Source: Calliopsis andreniformis
Taxonomy: Eukaryota > Arthropoda > Insecta > Hymenoptera > Andrenidae
Reading direction: 5' to 3'
DNA length: 64,000 nt
NCBI RefSeq assembly: GCF_051401765.1
Contig: NW_027480440.1
Location: forward strand, 620,001 to 684,000
Below the pieces are notes generated by a model, which searched no databases, was not told the origin of the DNA, and worked only from the letters and a program-made list of their open reading frames with translations. Position 1 is the stretch's first letter; every line of letters starts with the position of its first letter. The translations under genes and the position numbers were made by a program. Shown in pieces: positions 25,903 through 37,473 of the stretch.

Positions 25903-25922
25903 GATTGAGGCAATCCTCAACC
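25903..25922. other. Polarity switch between the two satellite arms
   Basis: The last G-rich unit ends in TTGAGG (25,905-25,910). Four bases, CAAT, follow, and CCTCAA (25,915-25,920) opens the C-rich arm, giving a 6-bp perfect inverted repeat around a 4-base loop. Just upstream, 25,891-25,910 has an irregular GAAGATTGAGAAGATT run, so the join is not a clean heptamer boundary. The two flanks are not mirror images: the nearest box on the left is at 25,320 (about 590 bp away) and on the right at 26,041 (about 130 bp away). This argues against a simple read fold-back, which would give a perfect palindrome. A biological inversion or an assembly join between two arrays both remain possible. Confidence 0.9.
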
Positions 25923-28305
25923 CTCAACCTTCAGTAATCAACCATCAATCCTCAATCCTCAATCCTCAATCCTCAATCCTCAATCCTCAATCCTCAATCC
26001 TCAATACTCAACCATCAATCCTCAATTCTCAATACTCAATAGAATATCCTGAATTCTCATGGTTCAATACTCAATTCACAATATTCAGTAATCAAATCTC
26101 AATCCTCAAACATCAATTCTCAACACTCAATCCTCAACACTCAGTCCTCTCTCTTCAATCCTCCATCCTCAACCCTCAATCCTCAAGCGTCAATCCTCAA
26201 TCCTCAATCATCAACCCTCAATCCTCAGTCCTCAAACCTCAATCCCGAATCCTCAATACTGACTCCTCAATTTTCTGCCCTCAGTCCTCAAAAACCAATT
26301 GTCAATCCTCAATCCTCAATAGAATATCCTCAATTCACAGTTTTCAATACTCAATCCCCATTCTTCAATCTTCAAATCTCAATCCACAAACATCAATTCT
26401 CATCACTCAACCATCAACACTCAGTCCTCAATCGTCAATCCTCAATACTCAATCCTCAACCTTCAATCCTCAATACTCAAACCTCAGTCCTCAATCCTTA
26501 ATTCTCAATCCTCAATACTCAATCCTCAATCGTCAATCCCCAAACCCCAATCCTCAATCTTCAATCCTCAATCCTCAATCCTCAATCCTCAATCCTCAAT
26601 ATTCAACACACAACCCTCAACCATCAATCCTCAATACTCAACAATCAATCCTCAATTCTCAATACTCAATAGAATATCCTGGATTCTCATGGTTCAACAC
26701 TCAATCCACAAAATTCATTAATCAAATCTCAATCCTCAAACATCAATTCTCAACACACAATCCTCAATACTCAGTCCTCTCACTTCAATCCTCAATCCTC
26801 AACCCTCAATCCTCGGTCCTCAAACCTCAATCCCGAATCCTCAATCCTGAATCGTCAATCTTCTGCCCTCAGTCCTCAAAAATCAATTGTCAATCCTCAA
26901 TCCTCAATAGAATATCCTCAATTCACAGTTTTCAATACTCAATCCCCATTCTTCAATCTTCAAATCTCAATCCACACACATCAATTCTCATCACTCAACC
27001 CTCAACACTCAGTCCTCAATCGTCAATCCTCAATCTTCAATCCTCAATCTTCAATCCTCAATCCTCAATCCCCAATCCTCAATCCTCATTCTTCAATCCT
27101 CAATACCCAATCCTCAATTTTCAATCCTCAATCCTCAATCCTCAATTTTCAATACTCAATCCTCAGTCCTCAGTCCTCAAACCTCAATCCTCAACCCTCA
27201 GTCCTCATCCTCAATCCTCAATCCTCAATCCTCAATCCTCATTCTTCAATCCTCAATACCCAATCCTCAATCTTCAATCCTCAATCCTCAATCCTCAATT
27301 CTCAATTTCCAATCCTCAATACTGAATCTTCAATCCTCAATCCTCAATCCTCAATCCTCAATCCTCAATACTCAACCATCGATCCTCAATTCTCAATACT
27401 CAATCTTCAATCCTCAATCCTCAATCCTCAACGCTCAATCCTCAATCCTCGATATTCAACACTCAACCCTCAACCATCAATCCTCAATACTCATCATCAA
27501 TCCTCAATTCTCAATACTCAATAGAATATCCTGAATTCTAATGGTTCAATACTCAATCCACAATATTCAATAATCAAATCTCAATCCTCAAACATCAATT
27601 CTCAACACTCAATCCTCAACACTCAGTCCTCTCTCTTCAATCCTCCATCCTCAACCCTCAATCCTCAAGCGTCAATCCTTAATCCTCAATCCTCAATCCT
27701 CAATTCTTAATCCTCAATACTCAATCCTCAATCGTCAATCCTCAATCCCCAATCCTTAATCTTCAATCCTCAATCCTCAATCCTCAATCCTCAATACACA
27801 ATCTTCAATCCTCATTCTTCAGTCCTCAATACCCAATCCTCAATCTTCAATCCTCAATACTCAATCTTCAATCCTCAATCCTCAATCCTCAAACCTCAAT
27901 CCTCATTCTTCAATCCTCAACACCCAATCCTCAATCTTCAATCCTCAATCCTCAATCCTCAATTCTCAATCCTCAATCCTCAATCCTCAGACCTCAAACA
28001 TAAATACTCAACCCTCAGTCCTCGTCCTCAATCCACAACCCTCAATCCTCGATCCTCAATCTTCAATCATCAATATTCAATCTTCAATCCTCAATCCTCA
28101 ATCCTCAATACTCAATCCTCAATCCTCAATGTTCAATCCTCAATACCCAATCCTCAATCTTCAATCCTCAATTCTCAATCCTCAATCCTCAATCCTCAAT
28201 CCTCACCCCTCAGTCCTCAAACCTCAATCCTGAATCCTCAATCCTGAATCCTCAATCTTCAGCCCTCAGTCCCCAACAATCAGTTGTCAATCCTCAATCC
28301 TCAAT
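25923..28305 (+). repeat. First right-arm block, partial copy of the 2.69-kb repeat
   Basis: Boxes at 26,041, 26,321, 26,671 and 26,909 (spacings 280, 350 and 238 bp, all multiples of 7) match 29,346, 29,626, 29,976 and 30,214 at a constant offset of 3,305 bp. The box at 27,523 (with GAATTCTAATGG) corresponds to 31,206 at an offset of 3,682. The block is therefore a rearranged relative of the higher-order repeat that becomes regular from 29.3 kb. The remainder to 28,305 is plain heptamers. Confidence 0.8.
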
Positions 28306-29345
28306 AGAATATCCTCAATTCACAGGTTTCAATACTCAATACCCAATCCTCAATCTTCAATCCTCAATCCTCAATCCTCAATTCTCAACCCTCAATCCTC
28401 AGTCCTCAGTCCTCAAACCTCAATCCTCAAACCTCAGCCCTCATCCTCAATCCTCAATACTCAATCCTCAATCCTCAATCTTCTATCCTCAATACACAAT
28501 CTTCAATCCTCAATCCTCAGTCCTCAAACCTCAATCCTGAATCCTCAATCCTGAGTCCTCAATCTTCAGACCTCAGTCCACAACAATCAGTAGTCAATCC
28601 TCAATCCTCAATAGAATATCCTCAATTCACAGATTTCAATACTCAATACTCAATCTGCAATCTTCAAACATGTATCCACAAACATCAATTCTCATCACTC
28701 AACCCTCAACACTCAGTCCTCAATGTTCAATCCTCAAACCTCAATTCTCAATCTTCAATCCTCAATACTGAATCTTCAATCCCCAATCCTCAATCCTCAA
28801 TCCTCAACCCTCAATCCTCATTCTTCAATCCTCAGTCCCCAATCCTCAATATTCTATCCTCAATACTCAATCCTCAATCCTCAATCCTCAATCCTCAGTC
28901 TTGAATCCTCAATACTCAATCTTCAATCCTCAATCCTCAATCCTCAATCATCAATCCTCAATCATCAATCCTGAGTCTTCAATACTCAATCCTCAATCCT
29001 CAATCCTCAATCCTCAATATACAACCATCAATACTCAATTCTCAATACTCAATAGAATATCCTGAATTCTCAGGATTCTATACTCAAACATCAATCCTCA
29101 ACTCTCAGCCCTCATTCTCAATCCTCAATCAACAATCCTCAAACATCAATCCTCAACCGTCGGTCCTCGTCCTCGACCCTCAACCCTCTATCCTCATTCC
29201 TCCCATCTTCAATCATCAATACTCAATCTTCAATCCCCAATCCTCAATCCTCAATGTTCAATCCTCAATCCTCGATATTCAACACTCAACCCTCAACCAT
29301 CAATCCTCAATACTTATCATCAATCCTCAATTCTCAATACTCAAA
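28306..29345 (+). repeat. Box cluster copied at 43.8-44.9 kb
   Basis: Boxes at 28,306, 28,613 and 29,054, then 29,346, with spacings of 307, 441 and 292 bp. The series 43,813, 44,120, 44,561 and 44,853 has the same three spacings at an offset of 15,507 bp. Text markers such as CAACAATCAGTAGTCAATCC before the second box are shared. This is a long-range copy of more than 1 kb. Confidence 0.85.
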
Positions 29346-29635
29346 AGAATATCCTGGATTCTCATGGTTCAATACTCAATCCACAATATTCAATAATCAA
29401 ATCTCAATCCTCAAACATCAATTCTCAACTCTCAATCCTCAACACTCAGTCCTCTCTCTTCAATCCTCCATTCTCAACCCTCAATCCTCAAGCGTCAGTC
29501 CTCAATCCTCAATCATCAACCCTCAATCCTCAGTCCTCAAACCTCAATCCCGAATCCACAATCCTGAATCCTCAATCTTCTGCCCTCAGTCCTCAAAAAC
29601 CAATTGTCAATCCTCAATCCTCAATAGAATATCCT
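29054..29635 (+). repeat. Composite box module T3-292-T1-280-T2 (type example)
   Basis: Three AGAATATCCT boxes in fixed order. T3 (29,054) is followed by GAATTCTCAGGATTCTATAC, T1 (29,346) by GGATTCTCATGGTTCAATAC, and T2 (29,626) by CAATTCACAGTTTTCAATAC. Spacings are 292 and 280 bp. The T3-T1 spacing of 292 recurs at 42,703, 44,561, 47,565, 59,128 and 60,413. The box keeps the heptamer register: AATAGAATATCCTC occupies exactly two units and differs from two perfect units by five adjacent bases. No protein or function is known to me for it. Confidence 0.85.
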
Positions 29636-32092
29636 CAATTCACAGTTTTCAATACTCAATCCCCATTCTTCAATCTTCAAATCTCAATCCACAAACATCA
29701 ATTCTCATCACTCAACCATCAACACTCAGTCCTCAATCGTCAATCCTCAATACTCAATCCTCAACCTTCAATCCTCAATACTCAAACCTCAGTCCTCAAT
29801 CCTTAATTCTCAATCCTCAATACTCAATCCTCAATCGTCAATCCCCAAACCCCAATCCTCAATCTTCAATCCTCAATCCTCAATCCTCAATCCTCAATCC
29901 TCAATATTCAACACACAACCCTCAACCATCAATCCTCAATACTCAACAATCAATCCTCAATTCTCAATACTCAATAGAATATCCTGGATTCTCATGGTTC
30001 AACACTCAATCCACAAAATTCATTAATCAAATCTCAATCCTCAAACATCAATTCTCAACACACAATCCTCAATACTCAGTCCTCTCACTTCAATCCTCAA
30101 TCCTCAACCCTCAATCCTCGGTCCTCAAACCTCAATCCCGAATCCTCAATCCTGAATCGTCAATCTTCTGCCCTCAGTCCTCAAAAATCAATTGTCAATC
30201 CTCAATCCTCAATAGAATATCCTCAATTCACAGTTTTCAATACTCAATCCCCATTCTTCAATCTTCAAATCTCAATCCACACACATCAACTCTCATCACT
30301 CAACCCTCAACACTCAGTCCTCAATCGTCAATCCTCAATCTTCAATCCTCAATCTTCAATCCTCAATACTCAATCTTCAATCCTCATTCCTCAATTCTCA
30401 ATCCTCAATACTCAATCCTCAATCCTCAATCCTCAATCCTCAATCCTCAATCCTCAATCCTCAATCCTCAATCTTCAATCCTCAGTAATCAATCTCCAAT
30501 CCTAGATCCTCAATCCCCAATCCTCAATCCTTAATCCTCAATTTTCAATCCTCAATCCCCAGTCCTCAGTCTTCAATCCTCAATGCTCAATCCTCAATCC
30601 TCAATCCTCAATCCTCAATCCTCAATCCTCAATCCTCAATCCTCAATCCTCAAACCTCAATACTCAATCCTCAATCTTCAATCTTCAATACTCAATATTC
30701 AATCCTCAATCCTCAATCCTCAATCCTCAATCTTCAATCCTCAATCCTCAATCCCCAATCCTCAATCCTCATTCTTCAATCCTCAATACCCAATCCTCAA
30801 TTTTCAATCCTCAATCCTCAATCCTCAATTTTCAATGCTCAATCCTCAGTCCTCAGTCCTCAAACCTCAATCCTCAACCCTCAGTCCTCATCCTCAATCC
30901 TCAATCCTCAATCCTCAATCCTCATTCTTCAATCCTCAATACCCAATCCTCAATCTTCAATCCTCAATCCTCAATCCTCAATTCTCAATTTCCAATCCTC
31001 AATACTGAATCTTCAATCCTCAATCCTCAATCCTCAATCCTCAATCCTCAATACTCAACCATCGATCCTCAATTCTCAATACTCAATCTTCAATCCTCAA
31101 TCCTCAATCCTCAACGCTCAATCCTCAATCCTCGATATTCAACACTCAACCCTCAACCATCAATCCTCAATACTCATCATCAATCCTCAATTCTCAATAC
31201 TCAATAGAATATCCTGAATTCTAATGGTTCAATACTCAATCCACAATATTCAATAATCAAATCTCAATCCTCAAACATCAATTCTCAACACTCAATCCTC
31301 AACACTCAGTCCTCTCTCTTCAATCCTCCATCCTCAACCCTCAATCCTCAAGCGTCAATCCTTAATCCTCAATCATCAGCACTCAATCCTCAGTCCTCAA
31401 ACCTCAATCCCGAATGCTCAATCCTGAATCCTCAATCTTCTGCCCTCAGTCCTCAAAAATCAATTGCCAATCCTCAATCCGCAATGGAATATCCTCAATT
31501 GACAGTCTTCAATACTCAATCCCCATTCTTCAATCTTCATATCTCAATTCACAAACATCAATTCTCATCACTCTACCATCAACACTCAGTCCTCAATCTT
31601 GAATCCTCAATCCTCAATACACAATCTACAATCCTCATTCTTCAGTCCTCAATACCCAATCCTCAATCTTCAATCCTCAATCCTCTATCCTCAATTGTCA
31701 ATCCTCAATCCTCAGTCCTCAGTCCTCAAACATCAATCCTCAATCCTCAGACCTCATCCTCAATCCTCAATTCTCGATCCTCAATCCTCAATCCTCAGTC
31801 TTCAATTCTCAATACTCAACCTTTAATCCTCAACACTCAATCCTCAATCCTCAATCCACATTCTTCAATCCTCAATCCACAATCCTCAAACCTCAATCCT
31901 CAACCGTCGGTCCTCGTCCTCAATCCTCAACCCTCAATCCTCATTCCTCCCATCTTCAATCATCAATACACAATCTTCAATCCTCAATCCTTAATCCTCA
32001 ATGCTCAATCCTCAACCGTCAATATTCAACACTCAACCCTCAACGATCAGTCCTCAATACTCATCATCAATCCTCAATTCTCAATACTCAAT
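29346..32092 (+). repeat. 2.69-kb higher-order repeat, copy 1 (2,747 bp)
   Basis: First of four tandem copies, with boxes at 29,346, 29,626, 29,976, 30,214, 31,206 and 31,486. It is 56 bp longer than copies 3 and 4 because eight additional heptamers lie at about 30,680-30,735, between two AATCTTC units. The first 300 bp differ from the later copies in several bases (for example AAAAGAATATCCTGGATTC at the first box). Four nested open frames on the + strand recur at the same offset in each copy and are not called as genes. Confidence 0.9.
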
Positions 32093-34782
32093 AGAATATC
32101 CTGAATTCTCATGGTTCAATACTCAATTCACAATATTCAGTAATCAAATCTCAATCCTCAAACATCAATTCTCAACACTCAATCCTCAACACTCAGTCCT
32201 CTCTCTTCAATCCTCCATCCTCAACCCTCAATCCTCAAGCGTCAATCCTCAATCCTCAATCATCAACCCTCAATCCTCAGTCCTCAAACCTCAATCCCGA
32301 ATCCTCAATACTGACTCCTCAATTTTCTGCCCTCAGTCCTCAAAAACCAATTGTCAATCCTCAATCCTCAATAGAATATCCTCAATTCACAGTTTTCAAT
32401 ACTCAATCCCCATTCTTCAATCTTCAAATCTCAATCCACAAACATCAATTCTCATCACTCAACCATCAACACTCAGTCCTCAATCGTCAATCCTCAATAC
32501 TCAATCCTCAACCTTCAATCCTCAATACTCAAACCTCAGTCCTCAATCCTTAATTCTCAATCCTCAATACTCAATCCTCAATCGTCAATCCCCAAACCCC
32601 AATCCTCAATCTTCAATCCTCAATCCTCAATCCTCAATCCTCAATCCTCAATATTCAACACACAACCCTCAACCATCAATCCTCAATACTCAACAATCAA
32701 TCCTCAATTCTCAATACTCAATAGAATATCCTGGATTCTCATGGTTCAACACTCAATCCACAAAATTCATTAATCAAATCTCAATCCTCAAACATCAATT
32801 CTCAACACACAATCCTCAATACTCAGTCCTCTCACTTCAATCCTCAATCCTCAACCCTCAATCCTCGGTCCTCAAACCTCAATCCCGAATCCTCAATCCT
32901 GAATCGTCAATCTTCTGCCCTCAGTCCTCAAAAATCAATTGTCAATCCTCAATCCTCAATAGAATATCCTCAATTCACAGTTTTCAATACTCAATCCCCA
33001 TTCTTCAATCTTCAAATCTCAATCCACACACATCAACTCTCATCACTCAACCCTCAACACTCAGTCCTCAATCGTCAATCCTCAATCTTCAATCCTCAAT
33101 CTTCAATCCTCAATACTCAATCTTCAATCCTCATTCCTCAATTCTCAATCCTCAATACTCAATCCTCAATCCTCAATCCTCAATCCTCAATCCTCAATCC
33201 TCAATCCTCAATCCTCAATCTTCAATCCTCAATAATCAATCTCCAATCCTAGATCCTCAATCCCCAATCCTCAATCCTTAATCCTCAATTTTCAATCCTC
33301 AATCCCCAGTCCTCAGTCTTCAATCCTCAATGCTCAATCCTCAATCCTCAATCCTCAATCCTCAATCCTCAATCCTCAATCCTCAATCCTCAATCCTCAA
33401 ACCTCAATACTCAATCCTCAATCTTCAATCCTCAATCCTCAATCCCCAATCCTCAATCCTCATTCTTCAATCCTCAATACCCAATCCTCAATTTTCAATC
33501 CTCAATCCTCAATCCTCAATTTTCAATACTCAATCCTCAGTCCTCAGTCCTCAAACCTCAATCCTCAACCCTCAGTCCTCATCCTCACTCCTCAATCCTC
33601 AATCCTCAATCCTCATTCTTCAATCCTCAATACCCAATCCTCAATTTCAATCCTCAATCCTCAATCCTCAATTCTCAATTTCCAATCCTCAATACTGAAT
33701 CTTCAATCCTCAATCCTCAATCCTCAATCCTCAATCCTCAATACTCAACCATCGATCCTCAATTCTCAATACTCAATCTTCAATCCTCAATCCTCAATCC
33801 TCAACGCTCAATCCTCAATCCTCGATATTCAACACTCAACCCTCAACCATCAATCCTCAATACTCATCATCAATCCTCAATTCTCAATACTCAATAGAAT
33901 ATCCTGAATTCTAATGGTTCAATACTCAATCCACAATATTCAATAATCAAATCTCAATCCTCAAACATCAATTCTCAACACTCAATCCTCAACACTCAGT
34001 CCTCTCTCTTCAATCCTCCATCCTCAACCCTCAATCCTCAAGCGTCAATCCTTAATCCTCAATCATCAGCACTCAATCCTCAGTCCTCAAACCTCAATCC
34101 CGAATGCTCAATCCTGAATCCTCAATCTTCTGCCCTCAGTCCTCAAAAATCAATTGCCAATCCTCAATCCGCAATGGAATATCCTCAATTGACAGTCTTC
34201 AATACTCAATCCCCATTCTTCAATCTTCATATCTCAATTCACAAACATCAATTCTCATCACTCTACCATCAACACTCAGTCCTCAATCTTGAATCCTCAA
34301 TCCTCAATACACAATCTTCAATCCTCATTCTTCAGTCCTCAATACCCAATCCTCAATCTTCAATCCTCAATCCTCTATCCTCAATTCTCAATCCTCAATC
34401 CTCAGTCCTCAGTCCTCAAACATCAATCCTCAATCCTCAGACCTCATCCTCAATCCTCAATTCTCGATCCTCAATCCTCGATCCTCAGTCTTCAATTCTC
34501 AATACTCAACCTTTAATCCTCAACACTCAATCCTCAATCCTCAATCCACATTCTTCAATCCTCAATCCACAATCCTCAAACCTCAATCCTCAACCGTCGG
34601 TCCTCGTCCTCAATCCTCAACCCTCAATCCTCATTCCTCCCATCTTCAATCATCAATACACAATCTTCAATCCTCAATCCTTAATCCTCAATGCTCAATC
34701 CTCAACCGTCAATATTCAACACTCAACCCTCAACGATCAGTCCTCAATACTCATCATCAATCCTCAATTCTCAATACTCAAT
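32093..34782 (+). repeat. 2.69-kb higher-order repeat, copy 2 (2,690 bp)
   Basis: Boxes at 32,093, 32,373, 32,723, 32,961, 33,896 and 34,176. It is one base shorter than copies 3 and 4 because of a single-base deletion near 33,645 (CCTCAATTTCAATCC in place of CCTCAATCTTCAATCC). The deletion ends one open frame early (122 codons here against 192 in the next copies). Elsewhere it looks almost identical to copy 3. Confidence 0.95.
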
Positions 34783-37473
34783 AGAATATCCTGAATTCTC
34801 ATGGTTCAATACTCAATTCACAATATTCAGTAATCAAATCTCAATCCTCAAACATCAATTCTCAACACTCAATCCTCAACACTCAGTCCTCTCTCTTCAA
34901 TCCTCCATCCTCAACCCTCAATCCTCAAGCGTCAATCCTCAATCCTCAATCATCAACCCTCAATCCTCAGTCCTCAAACCTCAATCCCGAATCCTCAATA
35001 CTGACTCCTCAATTTTCTGCCCTCAGTCCTCAAAAACCAATTGTCAATCCTCAATCCTCAATAGAATATCCTCAATTCACAGTTTTCAATACTCAATCCC
35101 CATTCTTCAATCTTCAAATCTCAATCCACAAACATCAATTCTCATCACTCAACCATCAACACTCAGTCCTCAATCGTCAATCCTCAATACTCAATCCTCA
35201 ACCTTCAATCCTCAATACTCAAACCTCAGTCCTCAATCCTTAATTCTCAATCCTCAATACTCAATCCTCAATCGTCAATCCCCAAACCCCAATCCTCAAT
35301 CTTCAATCCTCAATCCTCAATCCTCAATCCTCAATCCTCAATATTCAACACACAACCCTCAACCATCAATCCTCAATACTCAACAATCAATCCTCAATTC
35401 TCAATACTCAATAGAATATCCTGGATTCTCATGGTTCAACACTCAATCCACAAAATTCATTAATCAAATCTCAATCCTCAAACATCAATTCTCAACACAC
35501 AATCCTCAATACTCAGTCCTCTCACTTCAATCCTCAATCCTCAACCCTCAATCCTCGGTCCTCAAACCTCAATCCCGAATCCTCAATCCTGAATCGTCAA
35601 TCTTCTGCCCTCAGTCCTCAAAAATCAATTGTCAATCCTCAATCCTCAATAGAATATCCTCAATTCACAGTTTTCAATACTCAATCCCCATTCTTCAATC
35701 TTCAAATCTCAATCCACACACATCAACTCTCATCACTCAACCCTCAACACTCAGTCCTCAATCGTCAATCCTCAATCTTCAATCCTCAATCTTCAATCCT
35801 CAATACTCAATCTTCAATCCTCATTCCTCAATTCTCAATCCTCAATACTCAATCCTCAATCCTCAATCCTCAATCCTCAATCCTCAATCCTCAATCCTCA
35901 ATCCTCAATCTTCAATCCTCAATAATCAATCTCCAATCCTAGATCCTCAATCCCCAATCCTCAATCCTTAATCCTCAATTTTCAATCCTCAATCCCCAGT
36001 CCTCAGTCTTCAATCCTCAATGCTCAATCCTCAATCCTCAATCCTCAATCCTCAATCCTCAATCCTCAATCCTCAATCCTCAATCCTCAAACCTCAATAC
36101 TCAATCCTCAATCTTCAATCCTCAATCCTCAATCCCCAATCCTCAATCCTCATTCTTCAATCCTCAATACCCAATCCTCAATTTTCAATCCTCAATCCTC
36201 AATCCTCAATTTTCAATACTCAATCCTCAGTCCTCAGTCCTCAAACCTCAATCCTCAACCCTCAGTCCTCATCCTCACTCCTCAATCCTCAATCCTCAAT
36301 CCTCATTCTTCAATCCTCAATACCCAATCCTCAATCTTCAATCCTCAATCCTCAATCCTCAATTCTCAATTTCCAATCCTCAATACTGAATCTTCAATCC
36401 TCAATCCTCAATCCTCAATCCTCAATCCTCAATACTCAACCATCGATCCTCAATTCTCAATACTCAATCTTCAATCCTCAATCCTCAATCCTCAACGCTC
36501 AATCCTCAATCCTCGATATTCAACACTCAACCCTCAACCATCAATCCTCAATACTCATCATCAATCCTCAATTCTCAATACTCAATAGAATATCCTGAAT
36601 TCTAATGGTTCAATACTCAATCCACAATTTTCAATAATCAAATCTCAATCCTCAAACATCAATTCTCAACACTCAATCCTCAACACTCAGTCCTCTCTCT
36701 TCAATCCTCCATCCTCAACCCTCAATCCTCAAGCGTCAATCCTTAATCCTCAATCATCAGCACTCAATCCTCAGTCCTCAAACCTCAATCCCGAATGCTC
36801 AATCCTGAATCCTCAATCTTCTGCCCTCAGTCCTCAAAAATCAATTGCCAATCCTCAATCCGCAATGGAATATCCTCAATTGACAGTCTTCAATACTCAA
36901 TCCCCATTCTTCAATCTTCATATCTCAATTCACAAACATCAATTCTCATCACTCTACCATCAACACTCAGTCCTCAATCTTGAATCCTCAATCCTCAATA
37001 CACAATCTTCAATCCTCATTCTTCAGTCCTCAATACCCAATCCTCAATCTTCAATCCTCAATCCTCTATCCTCAATTCTCAATCCTCAATCCTCAGTCCT
37101 CAGTCCTCAAACATCAATCCTCAATCCTCAGACCTCATCCTCAATCCTCAATTCTCGATCCTCAATCCTCGATCCTCAGTCTTCAATTCTCAATACTCAA
37201 CCTTTAATCCTCAACACTCAATCCTCAATCCTCAATCCACATTCTTCAATCCTCAATCCACAATCCTCAAACCTCAATCCTCAACCGTCGGTCCTCGTCC
37301 TCAATCCTCAACCCTCAATCCTCATTCCTCCCATCTTCAATCATCAATACACAATCTTCAATCCTCAATCCTTAATCCTCAATGCTCAATCCTCAACCGT
37401 CAATATTCAACACTCAACCCTCAACGATCAGTCCTCAATACTCATCATCAATCCTCAATTCTCAATACTCAAT
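34783..37473 (+). repeat. 2.69-kb higher-order repeat, copy 3 (2,691 bp)
   Basis: Boxes at 34,783, 35,063, 35,413, 35,651, 36,587 and 36,867. Differences from copy 4 are few; one I can place is CACAATTTTCAATAATC near 36,623, where the other copies have CACAATATTCAATAATC. Such similarity in an otherwise degenerate satellite implies recent amplification or homogenisation. Confidence 0.95.

Larger units (their letters stand above)
1..25910 (-). repeat. Left arm of heptamer satellite, (GAGGATT)n on + strand
   Basis: Continuous degenerate array of a 7-bp unit, GAGGATT on the + strand and AATCCTC on the minus strand. The + strand is purine-rich and very poor in C. Runs of perfect units alternate with variants such as GAAGATT, GAGTATT, GAGAATT, GAGGTTT, GACGATT, GATGATT and GAGGACT. 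The TTGA part of the unit varies least by eye. No stretch longer than a few tens of bases departs from the pattern, so no gene is embedded. Minus-strand open frames of up to 536 codons (23,979-25,589) only reflect the stop-free C-rich strand. Forty-two AGGATATTCT-type boxes interrupt the ladder. What is seen is a tandem array; calling it a satellite is an inference from its length. Confidence 0.97.

Noticed and set aside
25903..25922. Rho-independent terminator at the inverted repeat
   Set aside because: The stem is only 6 bp with no T run, and there is no gene on either side to terminate.
25000..27000. Simple sequencing fold-back (palindromic chimera)
   Set aside because: The arms do not match as mirror images on either side of the switch: the nearest boxes are about 590 and 130 bp away. 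An assembly mis-join is not excluded.
25889..27325. 478-codon + frame with a non-repeat N-terminus (MKIEKIEA) at the polarity switch
   Set aside because: The unusual first residues come from reading the last few G-rich units before the switch in a frame that happens to lack TGA. The rest is the NPQSSIL cycle. There is no ribosome binding site or domain.
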